64,000 bases of DNA, from assembly GCA_020025545.1 (NCBI GenBank), contig JAHHRX010000005.1, forward strand, positions 1 to 64,000, written 5' to 3'. The notes below the pieces were generated by a model that ran no database searches, had not been told where the DNA came from, and worked only from the letters and a program-made list of their open reading frames with translations. The position numbers and the translations under genes are program-made. Positions 25,059-32,711 of the stretch are shown here, in pieces; position 1 is the stretch's first letter, and each line of letters opens with the position of its first letter. This DNA is from Oscillospiraceae bacterium (GTDB lineage: Bacteria > Bacillota > Clostridia > Oscillospirales > Oscillospiraceae).

Positions 25059-25087
25059 ATTCTAACAGCTTATGGCGGATTTTGCAA
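25059..25087 (-). promoter_or_regulatory. Promoter of the small P-loop gene
   Basis: Minus-strand TTGCAA, 17 bases, TAGAAT, about 42 bases upstream of the ATG. Confidence 0.6.
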
Positions 25088-25119
25088 TAGGTATTTTAGG
25101 AAAATATAACAGTTTTTTA

Positions 25120-26427
25120 TTACTCTTCGTATCCGGGCTTACCCAGCAATTTAAACATATTGCGCTTGTAAAATTCAACACCGGGCTGGTTAAACGGATT
25201 TACACCCAGCATATATGCGGAAACACCGCAGCAAAGTTCCAGGAAATAGAACATTTCGCCGATCTTTTCCTCGTTCAGGTCACCCATGTCCATGGTGATG
25301 ACAGGCACGCCGCCGTCCACATGGGCAGCAACGGTGCCGAGGAATGCCTGCTCGTCTACGAAGTCCAGCGTCTTGCCGGCCAGATAGTTGAGCCCGTCCA
25401 GATTTCTGCAGTCGGAACCGATGACCACCTTCTGCTCGGGAGCATTGAAGCGGATCATGGTCTCGTAGATGTTTCTCTGACCCTGCTGGATCATCTGGCC
25501 CAGAGAGTGGAGGTCTGCGGTAAACTCAGCGGCGACAGGGAAAATGCCCTTGCCGTCCTTGCCCTCGGATTCACCGAAGAGCTGCTGCCACCAGCCGCCG
25601 AACATACGGAAGCCCGGCTCGTAGGAGACAAAAATCTCGGTGCACTTGCCATGGCGGTACAGGACATTACGGATACCTGCATAAAGCCACACGGGGTTCT
25701 CAAAGGAACGCAGACGGTTATAGGATTCCTTGGCCTCGTTGGCACCGGCCATGACCTTGCGGATGTCGATACCGGCAACTGCCATGGGCAGCAGGCCCAC
25801 GGGGGTCAGCACGGAGAACCGTCCGCCGGCTGCGGGAGGAATGGTGAAAGTTTCCCAGCCTTCCTCCTCGGCCATCTGGCGCAGAGCGCCCTTGACCGGG
25901 TCGGTAATGGCATAAATACGCTTCTTGGCCTCTGCGGTGCCGTACTTCCGCTCCAGCATCCAGCGCAGGCCGCGGAATGCAATGGCAGGCTCCGTAGTGG
26001 TGCCGGACTTGGAGATGATGGCAACGGAGAAATCCTTACCGTCCAGCAAGCGCTGCAGCTCGTTCCACGCCCGGGTGGAGAGGGTATTGCCGGCAAAGTA
26101 GATTTGGGGATCACCCTTGCCCTTGCCGATATTGTGGTTGCAGCCCTGCAGCAGCTCAATGGCTGCCCGGGGTCCCAGATAGCTGCCGCCGATACCGATA
26201 ACCACGAACACATCGCTCTGCTGGCGAATGCGGGATGCAGCTGTGCGGATGCGGCGCATTTCGTCGGTTTCCTCAGCAGCAGGCAGGTTCACCCAGCCAA
26301 TATAATCGTTGCCGGCGCCGGTGCCGTCAGTAAGGGTCTGGTGAGCAGCAGCCACTTCCTTTTCGACTGCAAGAAGATCGGGCAGGGACAGTTCGCCCCA
26401 TACATTAGAAATATCAACCTTAATCAT
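25120..26427 (-). CDS. pgi: Glucose-6-phosphate isomerase
   Basis: 435-residue phosphoglucose isomerase interconverting glucose-6-phosphate and fructose-6-phosphate in glycolysis. The SIS folds show VIGIGGSYLGPRAAIE, IISKSGTTTEPAIAFR (sugar-phosphate binding) and the conserved GGRFSVLTPVGLLP region, with a C-terminal QPGVEFYKRNMF. Length and motifs match the short Gram-positive form. The ATG at 26427 (MIKVDISNVW) is preceded by AAAGGAAGG; an in-frame ATG at 26463 has no ribosome binding site. A promoter lies at 26477-26505. It is monocistronic. Confidence 0.95.
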   Translation of the reverse strand: MIKVDISNVWGELSLPDLLAVEKEVAAAHQTLTDGTGAGNDYIGWVNLPAAEETDEMRRIRTAASRIRQQSDVFVVIGIGGSYLGPRAAIELLQGCNHNIGKGKGDPQIYFAGNTLSTRAWNELQRLLDGKDFSVAIISKSGTTTEPAIAFRGLRWMLERKYGTAEAKKRIYAITDPVKGALRQMAEEEGWETFTIPPAAGGRFSVLTPVGLLPMAVAGIDIRKVMAGANEAKESYNRLRSFENPVWLYAGIRNVLYRHGKCTEIFVSYEPGFRMFGGWWQQLFGESEGKDGKGIFPVAAEFTADLHSLGQMIQQGQRNIYETMIRFNAPEQKVVIGSDCRNLDGLNYLAGKTLDFVDEQAFLGTVAAHVDGGVPVITMDMGDLNEEKIGEMFYFLELCCGVSAYMLGVNPFNQPGVEFYKRNMFKLLGKPGYEE

Positions 26428-26476
26428 AGCGATAAAAGCCTTCCTTTCATTCAGTTGAATCATTTATCACCCTGTC

Positions 26477-26505
26477 ATTTTACCGCAAAATTCGCAAGAA
26501 CGCAA
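26477..26505 (-). promoter_or_regulatory. Promoter of pgi
   Basis: Minus-strand TTGCGT, 17 bases, TAAAAT. The rest of the 350-bp gap up to 26778 contains only a short GGCATC/GATGCC palindrome near 26741-26760, without a T-tract. Confidence 0.65.
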
Positions 26506-26778
26506 GTCTCCCGGCAAAAGATTCACAACTTATCTATAAAAAAATCGCCTGACACAATTCACCGCAAAGCAGGCATCCTCCATGAAGCCGCCACCCGTCC
26601 GCACAGGTGTGTTTGAAGTGCGATCACGGCGCATTTCAAAAGGCCACACGCCCATTTGCTGTTTATAATCTATTCCGCAAATCAAGGTTTATGCGGCTGA
26701 TCCGGCGGCCTCTTACATTTGCAAATCAGCAGACAGGTCAGGCATCCGAATTCCGATGCCTAACCCGGTATTGCTTGC

Positions 26779-27747
26779 TTACAGGGCGAACTGGACAATG
26801 CAGAAGGCTGCATAAATGCAAAGCAGCACGATGCCCTGCCAGCGGGAAAGCTTCCCGCGCGCCAAAGCAGGGATGGTCAGCAATCCCATAACGCCCAGCA
26901 TCACCGGGATATCCAATACGAAAGAGGCATTGATGCCCGCAATGGTGCTCCCCTGCGGGACAGGGAAGGGTGCCAAAACGGTGGAGATGCCGGAAACCAG
27001 AACCAGATTAAATATATTGGCGCCAATGACATTGCCCAGAGACAGAGAGCCGTGACCCTTTGCAAGAGAGGTAATTGCGGTAACCAGCTCGGGAAGAGAA
27101 GTTCCCAGTGCCACAACGGTAAGGCCGATGACGGAATCGGGAACCCCCAGCCCCTTTGCAATGATGGTGCCGTTGTCCACCAGCAGCTTAGCGCCTACCG
27201 CGATGAAAGCAGCCCCCGCCACCAGCAGCAGAAGCTCCTTTCCCAGACTTCTGTCAGGCGTCTGCCCCTGCTCCCCGGCTCCTGCAGGGTTCTTGAAGCC
27301 CTGACGGATGGTGACAACTATGTAGACCACAAAAATGGACAGCAGGATCACACCCACGGTACGGCTGAAGAAGCCGGTAGTATAGGCGGTGATGCAGTAC
27401 ACGGCAGCGGCAATAAAAAAGAAGATTACCGGGGTTGTGAGGGCTTTCCGGTCGATTTTTCCCGGGCGCACAGCCACAGTAACTGCGGCAACGAGAGCGG
27501 TATTGCAGATAATGGAACCCAAAGCATTGCCGTAGGCAATGCCGCCCACGCCGTTAACGGCAGAGGTAGCCGAAACCATGACCTCCGGCAATGTGGTGCC
27601 CACGGAAACCACTGTAGCGCCTACGATGATTTCGGGAATGTGGAACCGCCGGGCGATGCCGGTAGAACCGTCAACAAACCAGTCGCCGCCCTTGATGAGC
27701 AGTATCAGTCCCACAACAAACAGAAGTACCGCTTGAAGCATTTGCAT
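26779..27747 (-). CDS. CaCA-family Ca2+/cation antiporter (YrbG-like)
   Basis: 322-residue membrane antiporter with two inverted halves, each carrying the alpha-repeat: GATVVSVGTTLPEVMVSATSA in the first and GLTVVALGTSLPELVTAITS in the second, both holding the conserved acidic residue in TxPE. Ten or so transmembrane helices are predicted. Family members exchange Ca2+ for Na+ or H+ (some K+-dependent). The ATG at 27747 follows GGGAG. The roughly 170-base leader upstream folds and contains a terminator-like hairpin, suggesting ion- or metabolite-dependent control. Confidence 0.9.
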   Translation of the reverse strand: MQMLQAVLLFVVGLILLIKGGDWFVDGSTGIARRFHIPEIIVGATVVSVGTTLPEVMVSATSAVNGVGGIAYGNALGSIICNTALVAAVTVAVRPGKIDRKALTTPVIFFFIAAAVYCITAYTTGFFSRTVGVILLSIFVVYIVVTIRQGFKNPAGAGEQGQTPDRSLGKELLLLVAGAAFIAVGAKLLVDNGTIIAKGLGVPDSVIGLTVVALGTSLPELVTAITSLAKGHGSLSLGNVIGANIFNLVLVSGISTVLAPFPVPQGSTIAGINASFVLDIPVMLGVMGLLTIPALARGKLSRWQGIVLLCIYAAFCIVQFAL

Positions 27748-27786
27748 AATGAAAAGACTCCCTTTTTATTTTAGTGTGCCGTAAAA

Positions 27787-27901
27787 GAAAAAATCCGCCA
27801 CAGCTCTGGGCCGTGCACGGATCAAACATTGACAGGGGCTCTGTGTACAGCCGGGCCGTTACACATATTTTATGCAGGCAAAGGGGCTGATTATCCCCTT
27901 T
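27787..27901 (-). promoter_or_regulatory. Unclassified structured leader with terminator-like hairpin
   Basis: In minus-strand order: AAAGGGG/CCCCTTT hairpin (27880-27901), a GTGTA/TACAC hairpin with GC-rich interior (27843-27864), and a terminator-like stem TCCG...CGGA (27794-27821) followed by TTTTTTC. It lies between the promoter at 27922-27950 and the antiporter ATG. It does not match the riboswitch classes I know well; the GGGGAGUAG loop of Mn2+ riboswitches is absent. Confidence 0.5.
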
Positions 27902-27921
27902 CTCCCGGGATTTATGCCCAC

Positions 27922-27950
27922 ATGATACCATAGCCCCGGTGCAAAGTCAA
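27922..27950 (-). promoter_or_regulatory. Promoter of the antiporter gene
   Basis: Minus-strand TTGACT, 17 bases, TATCAT, about 175 bases upstream of the antiporter start. Confidence 0.7.
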
Positions 27951-27989
27951 TTCATTCTCAGGAAATCCTGCTTCTGTTCCGGCTGGGTC

Positions 27990-28018
27990 TTGACATTTTA
28001 CCGCACAGGCTGTAGGAT
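27990..28018 (+). promoter_or_regulatory. Promoter of queT
   Basis: TTGACA, 17 bases, TAGGAT; transcription would start about 10 bases before the preQ1 aptamer. Confidence 0.8.
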
Positions 28019-28034
28019 ATCTGTAACTTCATAA

Positions 28035-28073
28035 GACAGTTCGTAACCATCCTGTCGGTAAACAAAACTAGGG
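28035..28073 (+). ncRNA. preQ1-I riboswitch aptamer
   Basis: P1 is GACAG/CTGTC, enclosing the TTCGTAACCATC loop, followed by the A-rich tail GTAAACAAAACTAGG that folds back as the pseudoknot. The tail and loop closely parallel known preQ1-I aptamers of Thermoanaerobacter (TAACAAAACAAGG) and Bacillus. It precedes queT, a queuosine-precursor transporter gene, the expected context. Confidence 0.87.
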
Positions 28074-28077
28074 CTTT

Positions 28078-28145
28078 GGGATGGGCGCATTTTGCGTCCA
28101 TTTTTCGTTTTGGGCGCAGGATGTCTGCGCCTGATTTTTTTATTT
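28078..28145 (+). terminator. Expression platform of the preQ1 riboswitch: two tandem terminators
   Basis: Stem 1 ATGGGCGCA/TGCGTCCAT then TTTTTCGTTTT; stem 2 GGCGCAG/CTGCGCC (28113-28131) then TTTTTTT. GGATGG at 28079-28084 is complementary to CCATCC in the aptamer (28048-28053), giving a visible antiterminator choice: ligand binding frees GGATGG to build stem 1. Confidence 0.8.
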
Positions 28146-28160
28146 TAAGGAGACTTCACA

Positions 28161-28667
28161 ATGCGAAAAAATATCCGTCTGCTGACCCACGGGGCACTGA
28201 TTGCCGCCATGTATGTAGCACTGACTTACCTGCAGAACTTCCTGTTTCCCGACTCCGCCTCCATGGCTATTCAGTTCCGTGTGTCTGAGGCGCTGTGCAT
28301 TCTGGCATTTTTCACCCCGGCAGCCATTCCGGGACTGGCCATCGGCTGTCTGCTGTTCAATATTTCCTATCAGTTTGCCCTGCCGCTGGATTTTATCATC
28401 GGCACTGCCGCATCCGCCGGTGCCGCCGGATCCATGTGGGCCCTGCGTAATGTGAAAATAATGGGTCTGCCCCTGCCGGGTCTTTTGATGCCCGCTCTCT
28501 GGAACGCCCCTCTGGTAGGCTGGGAGCTTTCCGTTTATATCGGCGGTGCCTTCTGGCTCAATGCCCTGTATGTCGCCATCGGCGAGGCGGCTGTTCTGCT
28601 GATTCTGGGCTCGCTGCTCTATTTTGTCATGGAGCGCAGGGGTATTGCAAAGCGGCTGTTTTCCTGA
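28161..28667 (+). CDS. queT: QueT-family preQ1/queuosine precursor transporter
   Basis: 168-residue membrane protein with five to six transmembrane helices, matching QueT, the substrate-binding S component of an energy-coupling-factor transporter for queuosine precursors such as preQ1. Marks are the GALIAAMYVALTYLQNFL start, IQFRVSEALCILAFF and WNAPLVGWEL. It depends on shared EcfA/EcfT modules encoded elsewhere. The ATG at 28161 follows AAGGAGACTTCACA. It is controlled by the preQ1-I riboswitch immediately upstream and is monocistronic, ending at a hairpin at 28684. Confidence 0.93.
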   Translation: MRKNIRLLTHGALIAAMYVALTYLQNFLFPDSASMAIQFRVSEALCILAFFTPAAIPGLAIGCLLFNISYQFALPLDFIIGTAASAGAAGSMWALRNVKIMGLPLPGLLMPALWNAPLVGWELSVYIGGAFWLNALYVAIGEAAVLLILGSLLYFVMERRGIAKRLFS

Positions 28668-28683
28668 AAAAATCCGAAAAGAT

Positions 28684-28716
28684 GGGGGCGCAAACGCGCT
28701 CCCTTTCGATATTTTT
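28684..28716 (+). terminator. Terminator of queT
   Basis: GGGGGCGC-AAAC-GCGCTCCC followed by TTTCGATATTTTT. Confidence 0.75.
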
Positions 28717-28783
28717 ATCCCCATTTGGCACATTTCACAGGAAACTGTCAGTTTTTGCCTGTGAAAGTCTATCTTCACTATAA

Positions 28784-28813
28784 TTGACGGCAGAATTATC
28801 TTCATGCTATAAT
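28784..28813 (+). promoter_or_regulatory. Promoter of the purine operon
   Basis: TTGACG, 18 bases, TATAAT; start of transcription expected near 28820. Confidence 0.8.
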
Positions 28814-28828
28814 AAGCCTGTAATCAAA

Positions 28829-28906
28829 AGCGTCCTTAGGCCTGACGGATCAGTGGAGCACCACAGTGGCTTAAGGAATGCGCTGTAACGCCGTCCGTCT
28901 GGGCAC
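28829..28906 (+). ncRNA. ZTP (pfl) riboswitch
   Basis: The leader has the pfl-motif order: CTGACGG, a GTGGAGCACCAC hairpin, GGAATG, and the hallmark 3' box CCGTCTGGGCA, which runs into a terminator stem. ZTP/ZMP-sensing RNAs of this kind commonly precede purine and folate genes in Clostridia and switch them on when 10-formyl-THF is short. Identification rests on reading the motif, not on a covariance search. Confidence 0.82.
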
Positions 28907-28942
28907 ACTTTCCCTTTGGATGGGGTAAGTGTGTCTTTTTTT
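28903..28942 (+). terminator. Riboswitch-controlled terminator before purE
   Basis: CACACTTTCCC pairs with GGGGTAAGTGTG and is followed by TCTTTTTTT. Its 5' arm overlaps the last bases of the ZTP aptamer. Confidence 0.82.
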
Positions 28943-28966
28943 ATTTAAAAAATGGAGGGTCTTTCA

Positions 28967-29455
28967 TTGAAAAAAGTAGCTATCATCATGGGCAGCGACA
29001 GTGATCTGCCCGTCGTTCGCAAGGCTGAAAGCACACTGGCTTCCTTTGGTGTACCCTGCGAAATGCACATTTTTTCTGCACACAGAACCCCGGTGCAGGC
29101 CCGTGAGTTTGCACTCAGCGCACGTCAGGCGGGTTTCGGTGTCATCATTGCAGCTGCCGGTATGGCGGCTCATCTGGCAGGCGCTATTGCTGCCAACACA
29201 ACTCTGCCGGTGATCGGCATTCCCATGAAATCTTCTGCATTTACAAACGGCATTGATGCCCTTCTGTCCACCGTACAGATGCCTTCCGGTATTCCGGTTG
29301 CCACCGTCGCTGTGGACGGGGCCGTCAATGCCGCTTTGCTTTCTGTGGAGATTCTTGCGGTCACCGATGAAGCGCTGGCCGAAAAGCTGGAAAAGAAACG
29401 GCAGGAAGATGCCGAAAAGGTGCTGGCAAAGGATGCCGCCCTGCAAACCCTTTAA
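28967..29455 (+). CDS. purE: N5-carboxyaminoimidazole ribonucleotide mutase PurE
   Basis: 162-residue class I PurE, which rearranges N5-CAIR to CAIR in de novo purine synthesis. The active-site motifs IMGSDSDLPV, FSAHRTP and GMAAHLAG are present. I choose the TTG at 28967 (MKKVAIIMGSD), because GGAGGG lies eight bases before it. An in-frame ATG at 28952 overlaps that ribosome binding site and would add five residues. It is the first gene of the operon, directly behind the ZTP riboswitch. PurK, which makes N5-CAIR, is not in the window. Confidence 0.96.
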   Translation: MKKVAIIMGSDSDLPVVRKAESTLASFGVPCEMHIFSAHRTPVQAREFALSARQAGFGVIIAAAGMAAHLAGAIAANTTLPVIGIPMKSSAFTNGIDALLSTVQMPSGIPVATVAVDGAVNAALLSVEILAVTDEALAEKLEKKRQEDAEKVLAKDAALQTL

Positions 29456-29496
29456 AACAGTCCACCCAACACATGATCAGAAAGAGGTTACAGTTT

Positions 29497-30186
29497 ATGG
29501 AAAATTTGCAGCTTGTTTACACCGGAAAGACCAAAAATGTCTACGCTCTGCCCAACGGCAACTACCTTCTCAAGTTCAAGGACGACTGCACCGGCAAGGA
29601 CGGTGTATTTGATCCCGGCGAGAACGCAGTGGGCCTCACCATTGACGGCATCGGCCATGTGAATCTCAAAATGAGCATCCATTTCTTTGAAAAGATCAAC
29701 GCTGCCGGAATCACCACCCACTTTGTAAGTGCCGACCTCGATAACACCACCATGGAAGTAAAGCCCGCCAAGACTTTCGGCAAGGGTCTGGAGGTCATCT
29801 GCCGCTACAAAGCAGTCGGTTCCTTCTTCCGCCGCTACTCCGATTACATTGAAGAGGGTGCCGATCTCCCCGCCTATGTGGAGACGACCTTCAAGAACGA
29901 CGAAAAGGGCGATCCTCTGGTCACCAAGGACGGTCTCGTCGATCTGGGCGTTATGTCCGCAGAACAGTACGACGAGCTCAAGGCCATGACCCAGTCCATC
30001 ACCCGGATCGTTGCTGACGACCTCAAGGAAAAGGGTCTGGAGCTTTACGACATCAAGTTTGAGTTTGGCTACGATCCTAGCGGCAATGTAATGCTGATCG
30101 ACGAGATCTCCTCCGGCAATATGCGCTGCTACAAAGACGGCGCTTATGTGGATCCGCTGACCCTCAATCGTCTTTTCTTTGCATAA
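29497..30186 (+). CDS. purC: Phosphoribosylaminoimidazole-succinocarboxamide synthase
   Basis: 229-residue SAICAR synthase, joining aspartate to CAIR with ATP. It shows VYTGKTKNVYAL, LKFKDDCTGKDG, the SFFRRY segment, and the C-terminal DIKFEFGYD and LIDEISSGNMRC motifs. The ATG at 29497 (MENLQLVYTG) follows AAAGAGG; the ATG at 29473 would overlap that site. It lies 41 bases downstream of purE in the operon. Length and motifs match the single-domain Firmicutes form. Confidence 0.95.
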   Translation: MENLQLVYTGKTKNVYALPNGNYLLKFKDDCTGKDGVFDPGENAVGLTIDGIGHVNLKMSIHFFEKINAAGITTHFVSADLDNTTMEVKPAKTFGKGLEVICRYKAVGSFFRRYSDYIEEGADLPAYVETTFKNDEKGDPLVTKDGLVDLGVMSAEQYDELKAMTQSITRIVADDLKEKGLELYDIKFEFGYDPSGNVMLIDEISSGNMRCYKDGAYVDPLTLNRLFFA

Positions 30187-30214
30187 AAACCCAAAGCGAA
30201 AGGAGGCTTAGACT

Positions 30215-31636
30215 ATGGGCGGTTTTTTCGGAGCCATCACCCACAAAGACTGCGTATTTGATGTATTCTTCGGCGCAGACTATCATTCCCATCTGGGCTC
30301 CCGCCGGGGCGGCATGGCCTTCTACGACGAGGAGCGGGGCTTTCAGCGCCAGATCCATAACATTGAAAACACCCCTTTCCGCACAAAATTTGAAGCGGAT
30401 TTGGGAAAATTCCGGGGATGCGCCGGCATTGGCTGCATTTCCGACACCGATCCCCAGCCTCTTTTGGTTCGTTCCCATCTGGGAATGTTCGCCATCACCA
30501 CCATCGGCATCATCCGCAACGCTGAGACGCTGGTGGAGCAGACCTTCTCCGGCCCCGGCCATCAGTTTATGGCCATGTCCTCCGGCGAAGTGAACCCCAC
30601 CGAGCTTACCGCCGCACTCATTAACCAATGCGGCGATTTGGTGTCCGGCATCCGCCACGCTCAGGATGTGATCGACGGCTCCTGCACCATGCTTCTGCTG
30701 CAAAAGGATGCCATCATTGCCGCCCGGGACAAGGTCGGCCGCCTCCCGGTGCTGGTAGGCAAAAGTGAAAACGGATGCTGCGTATCCTTTGAATCCTTTG
30801 CTTATCAGAAGCTGGGATACGAAGATTACTACGAGCTGGGCCCCGGCGAAATCGTTCGAATCACCCGGGACGGCGTGGAGCAGCTGGCGGCGCCCGGAGA
30901 AAAGCGCCGGATCTGCGCATTCCTCTGGTCCTACTACGGCTACCCCAATTCCACCTACGAGGGGCGGAATGTGGAAATCATGCGCTGCCGCAACGGCGAG
31001 ATCATGGCCCGGGAAGAAGAAAAAACGGGCTGTCTGCCGGATGTGGACTATGTGGCAGGTGTGCCGGATTCTGGCGTGCCCCATGCCATCGGCTATGCCA
31101 ATTACAGTCACAAGCCCTTCGCCCGTCCTTTCGTAAAATACACCCCCACCTGGTCCCGTTCCTTCACCCCTGCCAATCAGACGGTGCGGAATCTGGTGGC
31201 TGAAATGAAGCAGATTCCGGTTGCAGAGCTGATTGACGGGAAAAAGCTGCTGTTTGTGGACGATTCCATCGTCCGCGGCACACAGCTGCGGGAAACCGTG
31301 GATTTTCTCTATCACTGCGGTGCCAAGGAAGTGCATATGCGCTCCGCCTGCCCTCCCATAATGTACGCCTGCAAATACCTGAATTTCTCCCGGAGCAATT
31401 CCGACATGGAGCTTCTCTGCCGTCGGGTCATCGACGAGCTGGAGGGCGACGAGGGGCAGAAGCATTTGGACGAATATTCCGACAGCGCCACCTGCCGCGG
31501 GCAGTGTATGCGCAAGGCCATCTGCAAGCAAATGGGCTTTGATTCTCTGGAATATCAGTCCCTCGACGGACTTTTGGAAGCAATCGGGCTGGATCCCGAT
31601 ACGGTCTGCACCTACTGCTGGACCGGCAAAGAATAA
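30215..31636 (+). CDS. purF: Amidophosphoribosyltransferase PurF-like, lacking the N-terminal Cys nucleophile
   Basis: 473-residue PurF homologue for the first purine step, PRPP to phosphoribosylamine. The PRPP-binding loop LLFVDDSIVRGTQL and the type-II PRTase core are intact. The Ntn-hydrolase half starts MGGFFGAITHKDC: position 2, normally the cysteine that attacks glutamine, is glycine. No propeptide precedes it and no upstream start offers a cysteine. The C-terminus is cysteine-rich (TCRGQC, CTYCW). It may therefore use free ammonia or ammonia from a partner. This GGFFG-type branch seems to exist in other gut anaerobes (recalled, not checked). The ATG at 30215 follows AAAGGAGG. Confidence 0.9.
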   Translation: MGGFFGAITHKDCVFDVFFGADYHSHLGSRRGGMAFYDEERGFQRQIHNIENTPFRTKFEADLGKFRGCAGIGCISDTDPQPLLVRSHLGMFAITTIGIIRNAETLVEQTFSGPGHQFMAMSSGEVNPTELTAALINQCGDLVSGIRHAQDVIDGSCTMLLLQKDAIIAARDKVGRLPVLVGKSENGCCVSFESFAYQKLGYEDYYELGPGEIVRITRDGVEQLAAPGEKRRICAFLWSYYGYPNSTYEGRNVEIMRCRNGEIMAREEEKTGCLPDVDYVAGVPDSGVPHAIGYANYSHKPFARPFVKYTPTWSRSFTPANQTVRNLVAEMKQIPVAELIDGKKLLFVDDSIVRGTQLRETVDFLYHCGAKEVHMRSACPPIMYACKYLNFSRSNSDMELLCRRVIDELEGDEGQKHLDEYSDSATCRGQCMRKAICKQMGFDSLEYQSLDGLLEAIGLDPDTVCTYCWTGKE

Positions 31637-31661
31637 CTATTTTGTGAAAAGGAGCTTTATC

Positions 31662-32711
31662 ATGGATCACAAAAACTCCCAGTCTGCCAGTTACGCTGCT
31701 GCCGGTGTGGACATCACCGCCGGCTATAAATCCGTGGAGCTGATGAAAAAGCACATTGCCCGCACCCGCAACGAAGGATGTCTCGACGATGTAGGCGGCT
31801 TCGGCGGATGCTTCGGTCTGAACCTTGCGGGCATGGAAGAGCCCGTGCTGGTATCCGGCACCGACGGTGTCGGCACCAAGCTGAAAATCGCCATGCTGAT
31901 GGACAAGCACGACACCATCGGCATCGACTGTGTCGCCATGTGCGTCAACGATGTTATCTGCTGCGGCGCAAAGCCTCTTTTCTTTCTGGACTATATCGCC
32001 TGCGGCAAAAATGTGCCGGAGAAGATTGCCCAGATCGTTGCCGGCGTGGCAGAGGGCTGTGTACAGTCCGGCAGCGCCCTCATCGGCGGTGAGACTGCAG
32101 AGCATCCCGGTATGATGGCCGAGGATGACTACGATCTGGCAGGTTTCAGCGTCGGCATGGTGGACAAGAAGAAAATCATTGACAATACCGCCACACGCCC
32201 CGGAGATACGGTGATCGCACTGGCATCCTCCGGCGTGCATTCCAACGGCTTCAGCCTAGTGCGGAAGGTCTTTGACGTGGAGCACAACCCCGAGCTTATG
32301 ATTCCCCGTGCAGATTTGGGCGGAAAGTCTCTGGGTGAAGCCCTGCTGACCCCCACCAAAATCTATGTCAAATCCGTGCTGGCTCTGCTGGAAAAGGTCC
32401 ATGTCCGGGGCATTTCCCACATTACCGGCGGCGGCTTCTACGAAAATGTTCCCCGCTGCATCCCAGACGGTCTTTGCGCCAGAATTGACGAAAGCGCCAT
32501 TCAGATACTTCCTATTTTCCGTCTGATCCAGGAAACCGGAAACATTCCCATGCGGGATATGTTCAACACCTTTAACATGGGCGTGGGCATGGTGATCGTG
32601 GTTCCCGAGGCAGAAGTCAAGGAAGCGCTGGCAATTCTCACCGACTGCGGAGAGGATGCCTATGTCATCGGCACCATTACCGAAGGCAGTGAAAAGGTGG
32701 TTCTGGCATGA
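31662..32711 (+). CDS. purM: Phosphoribosylformylglycinamidine cyclo-ligase
   Basis: 349-residue AIR synthetase, closing the imidazole ring with ATP. It shows YAAAGVDITAGYKSVE, the GTDGVGTKLKIA nucleotide-binding segment, GIDCVAMCVNDVICCGA, LIGGETAEHPGM and HITGGGFYENVPR. The ATG at 31662 follows AAAGGAG; further upstream in-frame codons run into purF and are not used. Its stop overlaps the start of purN by four bases (ATGA), so the two are translationally coupled. Confidence 0.97.
   Translation: MDHKNSQSASYAAAGVDITAGYKSVELMKKHIARTRNEGCLDDVGGFGGCFGLNLAGMEEPVLVSGTDGVGTKLKIAMLMDKHDTIGIDCVAMCVNDVICCGAKPLFFLDYIACGKNVPEKIAQIVAGVAEGCVQSGSALIGGETAEHPGMMAEDDYDLAGFSVGMVDKKKIIDNTATRPGDTVIALASSGVHSNGFSLVRKVFDVEHNPELMIPRADLGGKSLGEALLTPTKIYVKSVLALLEKVHVRGISHITGGGFYENVPRCIPDGLCARIDESAIQILPIFRLIQETGNIPMRDMFNTFNMGVGMVIVVPEAEVKEALAILTDCGEDAYVIGTITEGSEKVVLA

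Noticed and set aside
26741..26760. GGCATC-palindrome as terminator of the antiporter gene
   Set aside because: Dyad symmetry is good but there is no T-tract on the relevant strand; mentioned only as part of the gap.
27787..27901. Mn2+ (yybP-ykoY) riboswitch before the antiporter
   Set aside because: An AAAGGGG element is present, but the diagnostic GGGGAGUAG loop and its partner are not; kept as an unclassified leader.
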